A stretch of 64,000 nucleotides of DNA from Heterotrichella gracilis (GCA_032358255.1 JAULBX010008551.1:1-64000); one strand, 5' to 3'. Positions 50,046-62,184 are shown, counted from the first letter of the stretch. Notes: generated by a model from the sequence alone, not told the origin. Numbers and translations: made by a program.

Positions 50046-51812
50046 GTGCAGATACCAACTCCAACTTGATATCAGATATCAGATTCTGCGCACACCTCCA
50101 AGGCAAGAGTGGGGGGGGCAGGTATACTGGGGGAGAGGGGAGGTAGAACAGCCATTTTTGACGGGACGAGACCGAGAGTTGCTGACTTTGGCAGGCCAAG
50201 GTTGCAGCAAGGTTCAGCAAGGTGCGGCACAAGGTTGGCCCTTTCAGTTGGCAGTGTTCGAACTCATGGAATTCATGGTCAGGGCTCAAGAGCTATCGGC
50301 GCGATAGAGGCCCTTTTAAATAAATAGTAGGGTTTAGGGGAATGGCTGACCCACCGAATCGGCCTCAGACCGTCATGCTGCATTGGAATTTTCATGGGAC
50401 TCCTCTGATCGTGCCGCTGCGTGTTGCATGTGAGGTGGTCCCCGCACGTGCGGACGACACTGGGGCGATACAAATCGCTTTGGCTTCCGCTAGGGTTTTG
50501 ATCATGACCCTTGTGAGTCCTAGTATCACGGCTATCATAGGTGGTCCCCGCACGTGCCACGCTATGATAGGCGACCTTCCGCTGGAATTCCAGGGCAGTG
50601 CGAGCAGATAGATCGCACCTTCCCCGAAACTCCGCTCAGGGTACTGAGTTTCGGCACAGTGCCCCAACAACCCGGGACCCCCTGCCCCTGCGTGCATGTG
50701 CCTTTGTTCGGGCCTGTCTTTGACCTTCCGGAACCAATACACGAGCTATGGTCACGCCACGGCATGAGGAAGGAAGGTGTTTGGTCAAAAGCGTGCTCAG
50801 GGGCATCCAATACTGTAAAAGCAACTCCAAGGTGCGGGACAGCGTAGAGGCATCTTTCCGAAACGTACGCTGCCTTGCAAGCCCAACTGACAAGGGTGAG
50901 GGAGAGCTAGCTTTCCTTGGGGTATACCCTAAAGGAAACCCCAGCCAGTTGGGGTTTCCTTTAGCTTGGGGTGAAAGTGTCGGAAACCAGGCTCTGTAGT
51001 CCACCTGCAACGGGTACGCACACAGACGCAGCGACATCTTATGCCCCTGTACCAAACTTGGAAGCCCATCACACACCTGAAGCGGTAGCCCAACGCCCCA
51101 ATGCTACACACTCACCTGCAAACCCTAAACACGGGTTTTTTATAAAACCCACTTGCGGAATTGATTGCAGGCTGCTGCTGAGCATTTGGTGGGGTATGTA
51201 GGGTTTTAAAGAATTCATACAGCGGATGCTTTGCACTCGCCTCCCTGTGCTGAAGTGCGGTGCGGCGCTTTGAGCTTGTCGCGTCGCATTGCAGTGCACA
51301 CTGAATGCATTGCAATTGCACAAGGCGCCGGCAAATAAATAAATAAACATATTTTTTCCAGATAAAGAAAATGTTTACTGATTTATTTTTTAGCGCCTGT
51401 GCAAGTGAAGCAGTTGGATATAATTAATACTTTATTTACTTAGTTGTTTCTTGGCGCACACGTGCGCCTGGAGGTTAGCGTACTGCCAATGCGGCATGTG
51501 CATGTGGGTGTATGCCGCATGACTTGTGCTGTGCGCACAAACGCACATGCATATGCGCTGGTCCCCAAAGCTTAACAGATGCACATGCATCAAAGCAAGA
51601 GCCACTTACATGGCGGGTGTACCATATGTGGCACAATGTTACACCGCACGGAGATGGCAGGCATGCTGCACGCCCCTTTTCTGTGCCACATGGCTTTTGC
51701 CCTGATCAAAATCTGCATGCGATCAGCCTCCAATCACCTGCAATCAGCTAAGACCAACCTATCCTTCCCCTTTCTGTGCGCAGCCGGTCACAAGGGCAGC
51801 AGCTACAGCAGC
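50046..51812. other. Gene-free interval with a cluster of inverted repeats
   Basis: No gene was recognised. Composition and word use at about 50300-51000 differ from the surroundings. A perfect 14-bp stem lies at 50929-50942/50951-50964 (CTAAAGGAAACCCC, 8-nt loop). CTATCATAG at 50532 pairs with CTATGATAG at 50562, with GTGG/CCAC inside. The word GGTGGTCCCCGCACGTGC occurs at 50436 and 50540. The right end holds the promoter of the next gene. Confidence 0.6.
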
Positions 51813-54800
51813 ATGGCAAGGGGAGCGACACGCAATCAGTCCCAGCAGGGGGGGCGCAAGCGCAAGGCTAGCAAGGGGGATGACCCTGATCTCCATGGGG
51901 GAGTTGCAAAGAAGCAGGAGGCAGCAGGGGAGGAAACCGCACCTGGTAGGTACTGACTCAATCAATTACAAGGATTATTTGACTGATCAGATTGGGCCGG
52001 TGGTGAGAAATCATCATCCACCGAATCTGATTACTCACAAAGACCCTTGTACATGGCTCAGTGATGAGTGATGACAGGTCATGAGTGATGAGTGGAGTGA
52101 TCACTGCCGTGCTAATCAGCTGTTTGACCTCTGCATAAGTAATTATGAGTCAATGTGGCTGTGTGACCGCCCCTGCAAATAAGTATTAGACGGATGTGGC
52201 TGTTTGACCTCCCCTGCAAGTAATAAATCATTAATCTGGCTACTTGATCTCCCCTGCTCTCCTGCTCCAGCTGCAGGCGACTCCCCCCCACCCCAGCATG
52301 GCACTGACCCAGCCGAAGCACAGCCAGGGGAGCAACCCAAAGGGGGTGTTCAAGGGGAGGAAGCTCCCGCCAACACAGTGCAGCAGCCAGTGGGCACCGA
52401 GGGGGAAATGCCTGACAGCGTGATTGAGGAGGGGAGGTTGCTTTTCTTCTACCGCGCGCGGGTGGGGGTGGAGGAGGCGCACTCGCTGGACCAGGTGCAG
52501 CGCTCATACATGGTGAGAGGGGAGGGAAAAGGATGGGATTGAAAGGGGAGGAAAGGGGAGGGAAGGGACGGGTGCCCAGTGGGAGATCCACCTGATTGCC
52601 ATCTGTAAGAAGCACCTGGTTGCAATCCCCGATAATCTGCATCCCAGACAAGTGCTTCGCCTGGAATCTACTGCAATCTGCTGCTGCAAATTTCACCAGC
52701 ATTCTGTGTCATGTAATGTATCCCCACCGCAGGTGCTGGCCCCCACCTCCCGCCCCACCGGCCCCCTGCGCCTGATCGCCATCCCCAAGAAGCGCCTGCC
52801 CAGCACCCGCCGCAAGGAGCGCGTGTTTGCTTTCGTGGACAAGGTGCAGCGCGACATGGAGGCAATCACGGGGGACCTGGGCGAGAAAACGTGGGTAGGC
52901 TGCCAGGACTTGGGGATGGGTTGTGGGGATTGCATTATGGATGGAATCATTGGGGACCTGGGCGAGAAAACGTGGGTAGCTGTCAGGGCTTTGGGGATTG
53001 TTGTGGGGATTATTTTAGCAGACCTCAGTCTGGAATTGCATCTGTAAAACAGGATGTCGTTTGTGTTTTGTTTCCATGTTGTAATAAGAATTCTAAAATT
53101 ACATGCATTGCGTTCCCTTTTGTGTAATTTTTTGCATGTACAAGACCACGCATGCTTGCACGCGGCAACAATAAATTTAAGAAATGTAAGAAACATTTCA
53201 TACTTATATGAATATGACTGTCAAATATTTTTTGTGAAATCTTGTATATGCATAATTTGCCTATTTCTTCCACAGGTACGAGACCAAGACCCGTGGCACC
53301 CGCACGCTTGCCCCCGCACGCGTGGCAGCAGAGGGGGTGTATACCCTGGTGGGGCGCAAGGGGAGTGCGCAGCTGGGGTATGTGATGAGTGTGCCTGAGC
53401 AGGCGGGGCCTGTGCAGAAGGCGCTGGGGCTGGAGGGGCAGGGCAGCTTTGTGCTGCAGGTCAAGGTAGGGTGTCGGATTTAGGGTCCAGGACTTGGGGT
53501 TGGTGTTGGTGCGGAAGAGGCAGGGCAGCTTTGTGCTACAGGCCAAGGTAGGGTCTAGGGTTTCCTGTATGGGTTTTGGGACGTGCGTTCTAGGTTGGAG
53601 GGGGAGGGCGGTGGTGTGATACTGACGCTTACACCTTGCTTGCGCGCAATACTAATCTGGCTGTATTGCTAAATGAAATGTAACTAATAAATTAGCTAAT
53701 TAAGTAAGTAACGTTTGGGTTGGCGTTGGTGCTGGATGGGCATTGCACGTCCTGGGCGGCAGGTAGGGGTCACTAACAGGAAGTGGGGTAAGCTTTAGAG
53801 TACATGTCTGCACTAAGGGATTCTGCACTGCACCACAGTCTAGGCAATCACCTCCATGCAATCACCATCCCAATACCCTACAAGGAATGCTCAGGCACCA
53901 ATCCCAGATCTGCAGAACCTACGCCCCCAATTCGAAGCCCTAAATTCCCGTAGAACCCCCGAGCGTTTCAAACCCTAACCCTGAACCCTGACCCCCGCAG
54001 AACTCCGAGTGCCCCAGCCCCCTCAACGCCGGCCTGGATACCAAGGCTGACTACATCCTAATCCCTAAACCCCAAACCCTAAACTCCGCAGAACCCCGAG
54101 CGCCCCAACCCCCCCAACGCGGGCCTGGACAACAAGGCCGACTACACCCCTGGTCAGAAGGAGGAGTTCCAGGGATATGCGTGGATCCCCGCCACTGACC
54201 CCACCCTCTTGGATCAGGAGCGCTGCGAGCTGCTGCTGGTGGGGGCGCATGAGGAGGCAACAGGTTGGACATTTTGCCAAAACAGAGCCATTTGCACCCA
54301 AGACATTCCATTCTACGCACATATGGAATTCCGTGGTAGCTAATTAGGGATAGAAAATACGTGATGCGTAATACGTAATACGTGGTATTATGTATTTTTT
54401 TATTTGCATGGAAATAATACATTGAACATGCGTTATCTAATAGCAGTGAAGTGACCATGTTTGTGACGCCATTTCACGTCGAGAACTCCATTTACCGGCA
54501 TGAACAATGTCTCACAAGGTCACATGCAACCCTCAGCTACCAACTAGGACTCAACATAGCACACTTTTACTGTCTGAGGGCCAATACCTGCCTAAAATAG
54601 AAAATGCGATGGAAATTGACATATATTTCACAATTAATATGCGGTCACTGACAATTATTTTGCAAGCAAAAATGGTTGCATGAAGTCTTGTAAGCCCGGC
54701 ATGTATCAATATTGTGACTCCTGTGCTAAAATATGCACTTGGAAATTTATCTGTGACTTGAATGCATTTAATTTATTATTTCACGTATTTTTAAACGTAT

Positions 54801-55729
54801 TTTTCACGTATTATCGGAATTTAATGAAAATACGTGGTATTACGTATTATTTCTCGGCAATTCGTGGTACCGTATTTTGAATCCCTATAGCTAATTGTGC
54901 GTGGGTCCCTGGCTCGAACGCAATCCTCGTGGATCAGGGGTGCAAGCTGCTGCTGGTGGGGGAGCAGGAGGCGGCGGCAGGTGGGGGGAGTGGGGGGGCG
55001 CATGGTGTGGGTGTGGGTGGAAGCGAAATCGCACGGCATTTTGCCCGCTGTGATGCACCATGGCAAAGGATTCTGCAAGGCGTCAGGGTGATAAAGATTG
55101 CAAGGTGAGTGGGACGGCAGTCTTAAACCCTAGCCTAGACAGTGTCTACACCCTGAGGGATATGATAGCTGCAGATGCACCTGGTGAGGTAGGCGAGCAC
55201 ACTACTCACATGGCACGCCAGAACCAGAGGCCTTTAATTGGGAACCCTGAACCCTTGAAAACCTTCTAGCTGGGTCCCTGAACTCTAAACCCTGCTGGCT
55301 GCAGGTGAGCTAGGCGAGGCAGGCCAGCACATGGCCCACATGCCACACCTCAACCAGGATCCTTTCATCACCTGAACCCTAAACCCTGTACCGGTGACCC
55401 TCTTCTATGGTCTCTGAAACCAAACCCTGCTGTGTGCAGGTGAGCTAGGCGAGGCAGGGGAGCACATGGCACACATGGCACACTTGAACCAGGGGGGCAG
55501 CAGTGGGGAAAGCGAGCATGGGGGCTACAGCAGCAGCGACATGGATGAGGAGGGGAGTGCGGAGGAGTCCCCCCCTGATGGGGAGGAAAGGGAGGATGGG
55601 GAGGAAAAGGAGGAGGGGGAGGGAGGAGGGGGTGGCACCAGCGCCAGCCTGGTTCAGAAGCTGGAAGCTGAGCTGGAGGGCGGTGGAGATGTGGTGACTG
55701 GGCCTGCAGCCACGGGGCAGTGGGAGTGA
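51813..55729 (+). CDS. Conserved protein of unknown function
   Basis: Six exons, 51813-51945, 52271-52512, 52733-52890, 53276-53465, 54092-54263 and 55440-55729, join in phase to 394 residues. The N-terminus is basic (GGRKRKASKG, nuclear-signal-like), then acidic and flexible. A folded core follows: GRLLFFYRARVGVEEAHSLD, VQRSYMVLAPTS, RLIAIPKKRLP, RVFAFVDKVQ, YETKTRGTRTLAPARVAAEG, YVMSVPEQAGPVQKALGL, SFVLQVKNPE, and YAWIPATDPTLLDQERCELL. I recall similar FYR...EAH...LDxVQR proteins from bacteria and fungi without an assigned role, but cannot confirm by search. The C-terminus is a Glu/Gly-rich tail. The start GCAGCATGG is good. The last intron carries a hAT-type insertion. Confidence 0.8.
52945..53012 (+). 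repeat. Copy of exon 3 end, unknown-function gene
   Basis: TGGGGACCTGGGCGAGAAAA followed by CGTGGGTAG repeats the exon 3 end and intron start (52871-52900), about 80 bp downstream and nearly exact; the repeat continues into intron sequence (TTTGGGGATTG). Confidence 0.85.
53515..53562 (+). repeat. Copy of exon 4 end, unknown-function gene
   Basis: CAGGGCAGCTTTGTGCTACA and GGCCAAGGTAGGGT repeat the exon 4 end and donor (53439-53472). Confidence 0.85.
53993..54060 (+). repeat. Copy of exon 5 start, unknown-function gene
   Basis: CCGCAGAACTCCGAGTGCCC and CAAGGCTGACTACATCC repeat the acceptor and first 55 bp of exon 5 (54087-54148), about 94 bp upstream. Confidence 0.85.
54345..54887. mobile_element. 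Non-autonomous hAT-type DNA transposon (MITE-like), 543 bp
   Basis: The element begins TAGGGATAGAAAATACG and ends CGTATTTTGAATCCCTA, imperfect terminal inverted repeats of 17 bp with two mismatches. It is flanked by an exact 8-bp target-site duplication, TAGCTAAT, at 54337-54344 and 54888-54895. An 8-bp duplication and TAGGG-type ends fit the hAT superfamily. The interior is AT-rich, has subterminal ACGTATTA/AATACGT words at both ends and no transposase frame. It sits in the last intron of the unknown-function gene and was presumably moved by a hAT transposase elsewhere in the genome. Confidence 0.85.
54896..54990 (+). repeat. Copy of exon 5 end, unknown-function gene
   Basis: TGGATCAGGGGTGCAAGCTG and CTGCTGGTGGGGGAGCAGGA repeat the exon 5 end (54210-54266). 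The hAT element lies between the exon and this copy. Confidence 0.8.
55165..55352 (+). repeat. Two copies of exon 6 start, unknown-function gene
   Basis: GCAGGTGAGCTAGGCGAGGC at 55303 is near-identical to the exon 6 start (55437). A more decayed copy (TGGTGAGGTAGGCGAGCACA) lies at 55182. Both continue through the ACATGGC(A/C)CACATG region. Confidence 0.85.
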
Positions 55730-57539
55730 GAGGCATGCATGCAGTCAGAAACGCTTGCAGACTGTGTGCGCATCGTAGAGGTATCATTGCTGCCTGCGAA
55801 ATGGATCTAGTACAAATACTTGTCACCAGTAGCGTCAATAATACAATAAATAGTTCACTGCAGCATTCTGGGCCCCTGCACCACATTTGGTGATTACAAG
55901 TCCTTGTGGTTAAGCTCTTGACTACAGGTGACCAAACCGTTTGCTTTGCGTTAATTAACACGGATCCTGGACCCGGAGAAAATTCTTTTGAGTGTTTAGT
56001 ATCTTACCCATGAAGTAGTGCTCGCCAGTCACTGCCGGGCCACCTGCCAGTGGTCCAGCCTGATCTGGTCGGGAATTACGTCCAAGTTTGGTACTCATAC
56101 CCATGCATTGTGCAGCGCCATCATGGTATGATACTGGTATGATACTGGTTTGCAAATTGGACCAAGGCACTGCCATCGGTCGCATGGCCCATGCTGACAG
56201 CGTTGGTAATGTGCAGACCTGTTGCTCCTTCAAGAAAGGATGAGGCTAAGCCTTGAATCAATGCATTCATGAATGCTACTCGCAACATTAACCTCTTCCA
56301 TAATGGTTGAAGTCTTGGTCATTGACAAGAAAAAGTACATTCCGCAGGTTTCAAAACCATGATGATATTAACAGCCCTCAGAAGGCCATTTATGCATGCA
56401 CGGTTCTCGGGCCATGGCGCGTCCAGTTGGAAGTTGTTACAGAAAAGCATACTCTATTTCTGATTCAGAACGGTTTTGAACGGTTAGCGGAGCCACTGGG
56501 CAGGTTCGGACACAGAATCTGCCCAGGTCAAGTTAACTCTTAAAAGTCAGTTTGGAAACGAGGCAGCCATATGCTTCATGCCACTCTACCATTGCGGATT
56601 TTGTTGAATGAATGATCATCATTGGAATAAATTAATGATCAATTGTGATCAAGCAAATAAGGACCGGACAGGCCTCAGGCTGCAAACGACAATCGTCTCA
56701 GGGGCGACAGCCCAGTGAGTACATCCCATTGCAAAAACAATTATTGTGAAACTTGGGCAATTGCCCTGGTGACTTCAAAATCTCGGAATGTAACACGCCA
56801 TGACAGTAACCAGATGCCGCTGGGCCATTTTCACAAAATAAATGGGATGACCTCCTGGATTACCCTGTCTGAACCAGACTTTGGTGAGGGAAATGCGCCT
56901 CACCACTAAGCTTTATGGAGCACCTGATATGACACGGTGTAGATAACGACAGCCCACATGAATCGGTGGGCTGTTTCGCTAACGATCAAGTAAAATACAA
57001 AACGAAACACACCCTACACGGATATGCCGCCCCTAAGACTGGACATCAGCGCTCCATGAAAACCTAACCAAGGGTCTGCCATGAACTACTTTGGCGTTCT
57101 CCCACAACACTACGAACACACTGCAACAACTGCATTGCACTATCTAGGGAATCACAGCGTGAAGGGAAATCACAACTACAGGACACAGGGCCCTACGGTA
57201 GGGTACACAAGGATAAATATGTGGGCAAACTGGTGTACAGTGGTGGCACCACACGCCATACGCTGCTGCGCGCTGTTGGTGGAACGTTGCCGATAGGCAC
57301 TATGTCTTTGATTGAAAAATGCAACACGCAATCCTGAGCACTCGTTGGCACCGCGCCCCAGACAAGCGCACTGCCTTTGCTTCGGAATCAGGCCATTGCC
57401 ACACTCCCGCCGAGGTGGGTGCTGCTGTGTTCGAATGTAGGATTCAAAGCTACATAATGGTCAGATTATGAGCCTGAGTCAGGTGTTCCAGCGCCCAACC
57501 TCCATCCCAGCAGCCAATGTAAAACAATGGAACGATCAA
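55730..57539. other. Intergenic between convergent genes: no gene seen
   Basis: About 1.8 kb with no domain-bearing frame on either strand. Lower G+C than the flanking genes. Confidence 0.45.
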
Positions 57540-58140
57540 TAATATACAAGCTCAATGATTGGAAGCCAGACTGCTCGCCCAGTCCTTGCCATTGAATGGC
57601 GCATGGCATGTGGCTGGCTGCTGCACTGCATGTAGGTGAAGTGTTGGATACCGCGGCAACTGCACCCCCAGAGATATTATCAGGCTCCAGACCCCACAGC
57701 GTGACCCCATGTACCCAGCTGGCTAAGCATCCAAACCCACGGCGTGATCGCATGTAACCAGACTCTGATGAGCTGCTGGCCCAGTCCTCGCCTCTTGGCG
57801 CGTGGCATGTGGGGCTGACTGCTGATGTGGCTTGTTGCTGGACCGCATGTAGGCGAAGTGGGTGGTAACGGCAACCATTGCATCCTCCCGGGCAGTTCTC
57901 TCCCCAGGCTCCAAACCCACGGCGTGATCGCATGTGACCAGCTGGCTAGTCATCCAAGCCAGATTCCGATGAGCTGCTCGCCTCTTGGTGCATGGCATGT
58001 GAGGTTGACTGCTGAGTTGGCTGGCTGCTGGACAACATGTTGGTGGAGTGGGTGGGTACCACGGACGGTGCACCCTCCCGGGTATTTCTCTCCCCAGGCT
58101 CCAAACCCACGGCGTGACGTGATCGCATGCAACCAGCTGG
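57540..58140 (-). repeat. Tandem repeat downstream of the F-box gene with copies of its terminal exon
   Basis: About three units of 185-215 bp follow the F-box stop codon (on its strand). Each contains the plus-strand words GGCTCCA(A/G)ACCC(A/C)ACGGCGTGA or similar, GCGCATGGCATGTG-type words, and a remnant of the exon 3' end (CATCCAAGCCAGATTCCGAT at 57953 against CGTCCAAGCCAGATTCCGAC at 58147). The unit nearest the gene is least decayed. Confidence 0.8.
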
Positions 58141-61100
58141 CTAATCGTCCAAGCCAGATTCCGACGAGCTGCTGGCCCAATCCTCAGCCCACCCCTCTTC
58201 CATGAACAAATCCTCGGATTGGTCGCTCCATGACACCCCGTCAGGGAACTCCTCCTCCCCGTCCTCCCCGTCATCCTCGCCCCCCTCCCCCTCCGCGTCC
58301 CCCTTGCTGTGCCGCCCCCCCTCCGACACCATCTCCAGCCCCCCCGCCTCCACCAGGGGGTCGGGGTGGATGTAGGTGTAGTGGGGGTGGGGGGAGGTGG
58401 CGGCGGTGAAGCCAGTGAGGGGGGCGCCAACCACCTTCACATAGCTCAGGCATGCTGCACGAGGATAAACAGTAGAAAATAAAATAATAAATATAAACCG
58501 CATTTAATAATATGCCCAAAATATGTATCAACATTCATTTTATGGAGCATCATATGCTTGCCTACGTGGCCCTGTCCTGAACGAGAGTGACCATGCATGC
58601 GTGGCGCCTACCATAGGATATGCGTGGCTATGCATATGCACATGCTTGCCAGCATGGCCACATGATGTACACCAGAGTTTACCTCTTTCCGGCGCCTGGG
58701 CACCTACTGTAGAACAGGCCGTCCACCGCCTGGCGCTATGCATATGGGTGGGATTGCCAGGCTGGGCACACAACACATAATTTAATACGATACATGATGC
58801 ACGCCATATCAAATTATATGACTATGCCCAATCTGTACTCATGCACCTACCGTAGAACAGGCCGTCCACCGCCTGGCGCTGCACCGTCCCCACCAGCTCG
58901 ATCTGCACCATCCCGCCCCCGCACACCACCCCCGGCACCGCAAACCGCTGCAGCGTGTCAGCGGGCGCCACCGGCATCAGCTCGGAGCTCCACTGCCATC
59001 TGACGGTGCCGCACAGTGCTGACCTGGAAGAGAGAAGGAGGATATGTATTACAAAGCACTGCTGAAGTTGTCACCAGTCTAAAGACTGAAGTTGACAGGG
59101 AAGGACAGCCTCGGAAGCCTCTCCTTCCCTCACATATTATTATTTAGGAGGGGGGGAGTGCAGGGGTGGCAACGCCGAGGGGACAACGAGATAACAACAA
59201 GCCCTGACATCCCCGCGGCAACAGCGGGCTTTTCATCATTATTTCTAAAATTGTACCAGGACACCTAATTATCAAAGACACCACAGGCCCAGCAAACCAT
59301 GCTCAAAAATCTGAGGATATGGCGCTTGCTTAAAACTTAAACCACTTTCTATTTATCTTCCTATATAATTTGAATGTCAATATGTAATCCGTACCTGGCC
59401 TCCCAGGTGAGTGGCTGACCCTCTGGGGTGAAGCAGTCTGCGCCGCCCAGCTTGATGCGCAGGGAGTGGGGCGCGTACACAGGGGACCCCTGCTGGAAGT
59501 AGGCCGCAAAGGGGCGCAGCTGGACCTCACGCACCACGCACATGGGGTGCGCCAGGCAGAAGGTGATGGTGTCGATGTGGCCCTCGTCCTGCGGGTGGGG
59601 TGGGATGAGTGAGGAGAGGATAGGCAACGGAAGGGAGGGATGGGTTTGCCTGCAGGGTTGATGGTGAGAGGGGGGGTTGGGGTGGGTACAACAGGGCGCA
59701 GCAGGATTCGCGCACCACACATATGGGGTGCGCTAGGCAGAAGGGGATGGTGTCAACTTGGTATCGATTCTCAACCCTACCGGGGCCCGCTAAAACCCTA
59801 AACCACAAAATCTGCTGGACCAGTAGTTCAGCCGCCTGCTCCTAAACCCTAAATTCTGTACCCTAAAACCCTAAAACCCTACCGGGGAGCCTCTGCTTGA
59901 CCAATAGCACAGCCGCCTGCCCCGATTAACCACATCGGGGTTTAGCACATTCTCCAGGCGCTCGTTGGTGTGGTCAGTGGAGGAAGCCAGCAGGGCCTCA
60001 GCTATGAGGGAGTGGGTGGCGTTGGTGGTGCCCAGCTGCCAGCACAGGCGCTTGAAGAGCTGGGAGAAGGCCACTGTGGCTGGGGAGAGATCCCACAGGG
60101 CGGTGGTTGGGGGTGGGTGGTGGCTGGACGTGGAGGTGGAGGCGCCGTGGGGGGGTGCGGTGGGGGGGCTGGCGTCAAGGGGGGGCAGGGGGGTGTCCTG
60201 GTAGGGGAGGTCGGCTTCTGGTACCTGGAGGGTTTTGGGCGCGTGGGTGAGCCCTTTGGTGGCGGATCTCTCGCTGGCAATGGGACTGGCAAGCCCGATT
60301 GCCCAATACAATGGAAGCTCTGGATCTTGACTGTGATAATAACCAAGACCCGTTTCGCCAAGGGTTGCCACTTTGGGGTACTTCACAGCGCTTCAGCGAC
60401 AGGTGGGGGAGCATGGCACTGTGCAGCGTTCACAGCACGCAGCATGGCTTGTGCCACAAACACTGTGCCATGTGTGCCAAGGAAATCCATGCCACCACCC
60501 GTTAGTCATGGTGTCGTACCCCAAATGGGGCGCATAGCATGAGCCTGTATTCCTGGGGTGTTGCTGCAGGGGAGGCGCCTATGCAGGTACTGTCCTTGTT
60601 ATTTACCTGTAGGCATATGGCGGGCGTGTAGTCACTCAGGTTGGGGCAACCCCTCAGGCACAGGCGGCGCCACAGCTGGTGCTCAACCACTGCACAGACA
60701 ACAACATAATACAAACAACTCAGCGCGAAACCTTCAGACAGGATGGCAATTGAACCAGCAGGTGCTGAATAATCAAGGCAGTGCTGACTATTCAAGGCAA
60801 CAAAAGAATAAGCACAACTCAGCGGGAAACCTTCAAGCAGGCTGGCAGCCAACGGCAGTTGCACCAGCAGTGCTGACTATTTGAGGCGGTGTTTTCCGAG
60901 TTTTGCAGGCCGCTGGCATAGTGCTGTTGCAGTGCGGACGTAGCAGTGGGGTGGGTAGGGTAAGTGCCATCCAGTGCGGCCCTCCCAGCTGCTCTCACCT
61001 ATGGTGCGAAACCTCCTGCACACCAGCTCGGTCCAGTGGAGGTGCGCTGGTGAGAGGAAGCTGAGAGCTTTTGACAGCACGTCATCCTGTGAGGGGGACA

Positions 61101-61167
61101 AGCAGGAAACGTGAGGGCACAGCCATGAGTTGGGTGCAGTGGGATATGAATGGTGCCATGGGGACAT
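58141..61167 (-). CDS. F-box protein, At4g00755-like
   Basis: Minus-strand exons 61086-60999, 60689-60607, 60224-59883, 59588-59395, 59023-58851 and 58454-58141 join in phase (397 residues from exon 61086). The F-box region reads DDVLSKALSFLSPAHLHWTE and LVCRRFRTI, then LWRRLCLRGCPNLS. The downstream domain STDHTNERLENVLNPDVVNR, LCYWSSRGSP, PFAAYFQQGSPVYAPHSLRI is the signature of the Arabidopsis At4g00755 type. Such proteins dock substrates to SCF ubiquitin ligases through SKP1. The C-terminus is acidic (DDGEDGEEEFPDGVSW) and ends SSSSESGLDD. The first exon is unsure: a CTCACAG acceptor precedes 61086, but an unspliced in-frame ATG exists at 61167. I give the outer limit. Confidence 0.85.
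58685..58742 (-). repeat. Copy of F-box gene exon 5 end
   Basis: TGTAGAACAGGCCGTCCACC and GCCTGGCGCTATGCA repeat the plus-strand image of the exon end (58845-58882) about 150 bp further into the intron. Confidence 0.85.
59690..59845 (-). repeat. Copies of two F-box gene exon edges in one intron
   Basis: CGCACCACACATATGGGGTG and CGC(T)AGGCAGAAGGGGATGG at 59711-59750 repeat the start of exon 59588-59395. ACCGGGGCCCGCT at 59779 with TAGTTCAGCCGCCTGCTCC at 59823 repeats the end of exon 60224-59883. CCCTAAA words lie between. Confidence 0.75.
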
Positions 61168-62184
61168 TTTATTGCTGTCAGGTCAAAGTTATCAGCTTCT
61201 TGACTGCCGGATTTACCCAAGATAGTAATATCTATAACAGAAGAGAGAGGACAGGGTAGCTAGTTTGGAAGACAGGATCGCAGCCACTGCATTTCTGCAC
61301 GCCACCCAGTAAGGAGAACTGGTTCACTGGCGTGCAGAGATGGTGGGTCGTACGCTAGGTGAGCTGTAGAGGCCCTCAACACGTCAACAACTGTCCTTCG
61401 CGACGCTTTTTGTAGTGGCAACTGCCAAACGTAAGCAACGTCGTGCAATTTGAGTCATGGCTGTGACTCATGGGGAATTACAATTGCCCAGCAGCCCCAT
61501 CATTCTGGCACTCTGAAAGCTACAAAACGCACAACCATGACCTGCGAAAGGCCAGAAACGCACCGGGAGGTCGTGCAGCGTTACGGGAGGTTGCCGGGCC
61601 ACGGCAGTTTGCTCCTGCTCCAACCCAGCAGGCACCATGGGCAGAACCAGCTGCCACCAGGGCGACAGTGTGAAGGTTTGCAGGGCAAGTAAAGGTTCAC
61701 ACTGCTTGCTAAGCGTACACGGCACGACACGGAGGCGTTTCTGCAAGGTAAAGCAGGTGGGACTACTGCTGAATGAGGGAGTTGGGTTCTTTTGTAGGCC
61801 ATGTGAAATAAGGAAGCATAATACTTTGCAACGAGAGTGACGAAAGTGGGCATTGCATGCAAAAGCAGCTGAAATTGCGTGCTTCTAATAGCGTACAGAT
61901 ACACCAGCCTTGTTTGTACCGTTTTAGTTCAGAAAAACAAGCTTAGGTCTTTAGCTTTGCTGTTGCAAGCAGGCACAACGCTCCCACAACTCATCTCAAG
62001 CACAGCAGTGACTTCCTTGCTCACCCATTGTCCCCACTGGCTGCCCTTCCGCTGCAGCATTGCTTGCCTATTGCTCTAGCAACTAGCTGCTTAGCAGCCC
62101 CACGCCTCAACCAAGTAACTGCACCGTGCTTAGCAACGTGGTTGGTGGCTTGGGTACCACTGTGAGTAACCTGCCCTGGCCACA
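61168..62184. other. Divergent promoter region, F-box and NDUFA5 genes
   Basis: May contain the first F-box exon, which I could not place. No other gene was recognised. Confidence 0.4.

Noticed and set aside
50220-50275. GTTCGAACTC, a T-arm-like word
   Set aside because: No acceptor stem, D arm or anticodon arm can be formed around it, so not a tRNA.
50342-50611. 89-residue frame in the hairpin-rich island
   Set aside because: Full of inverted repeats, no recognisable domain and no neighbours; better explained as non-coding DNA.
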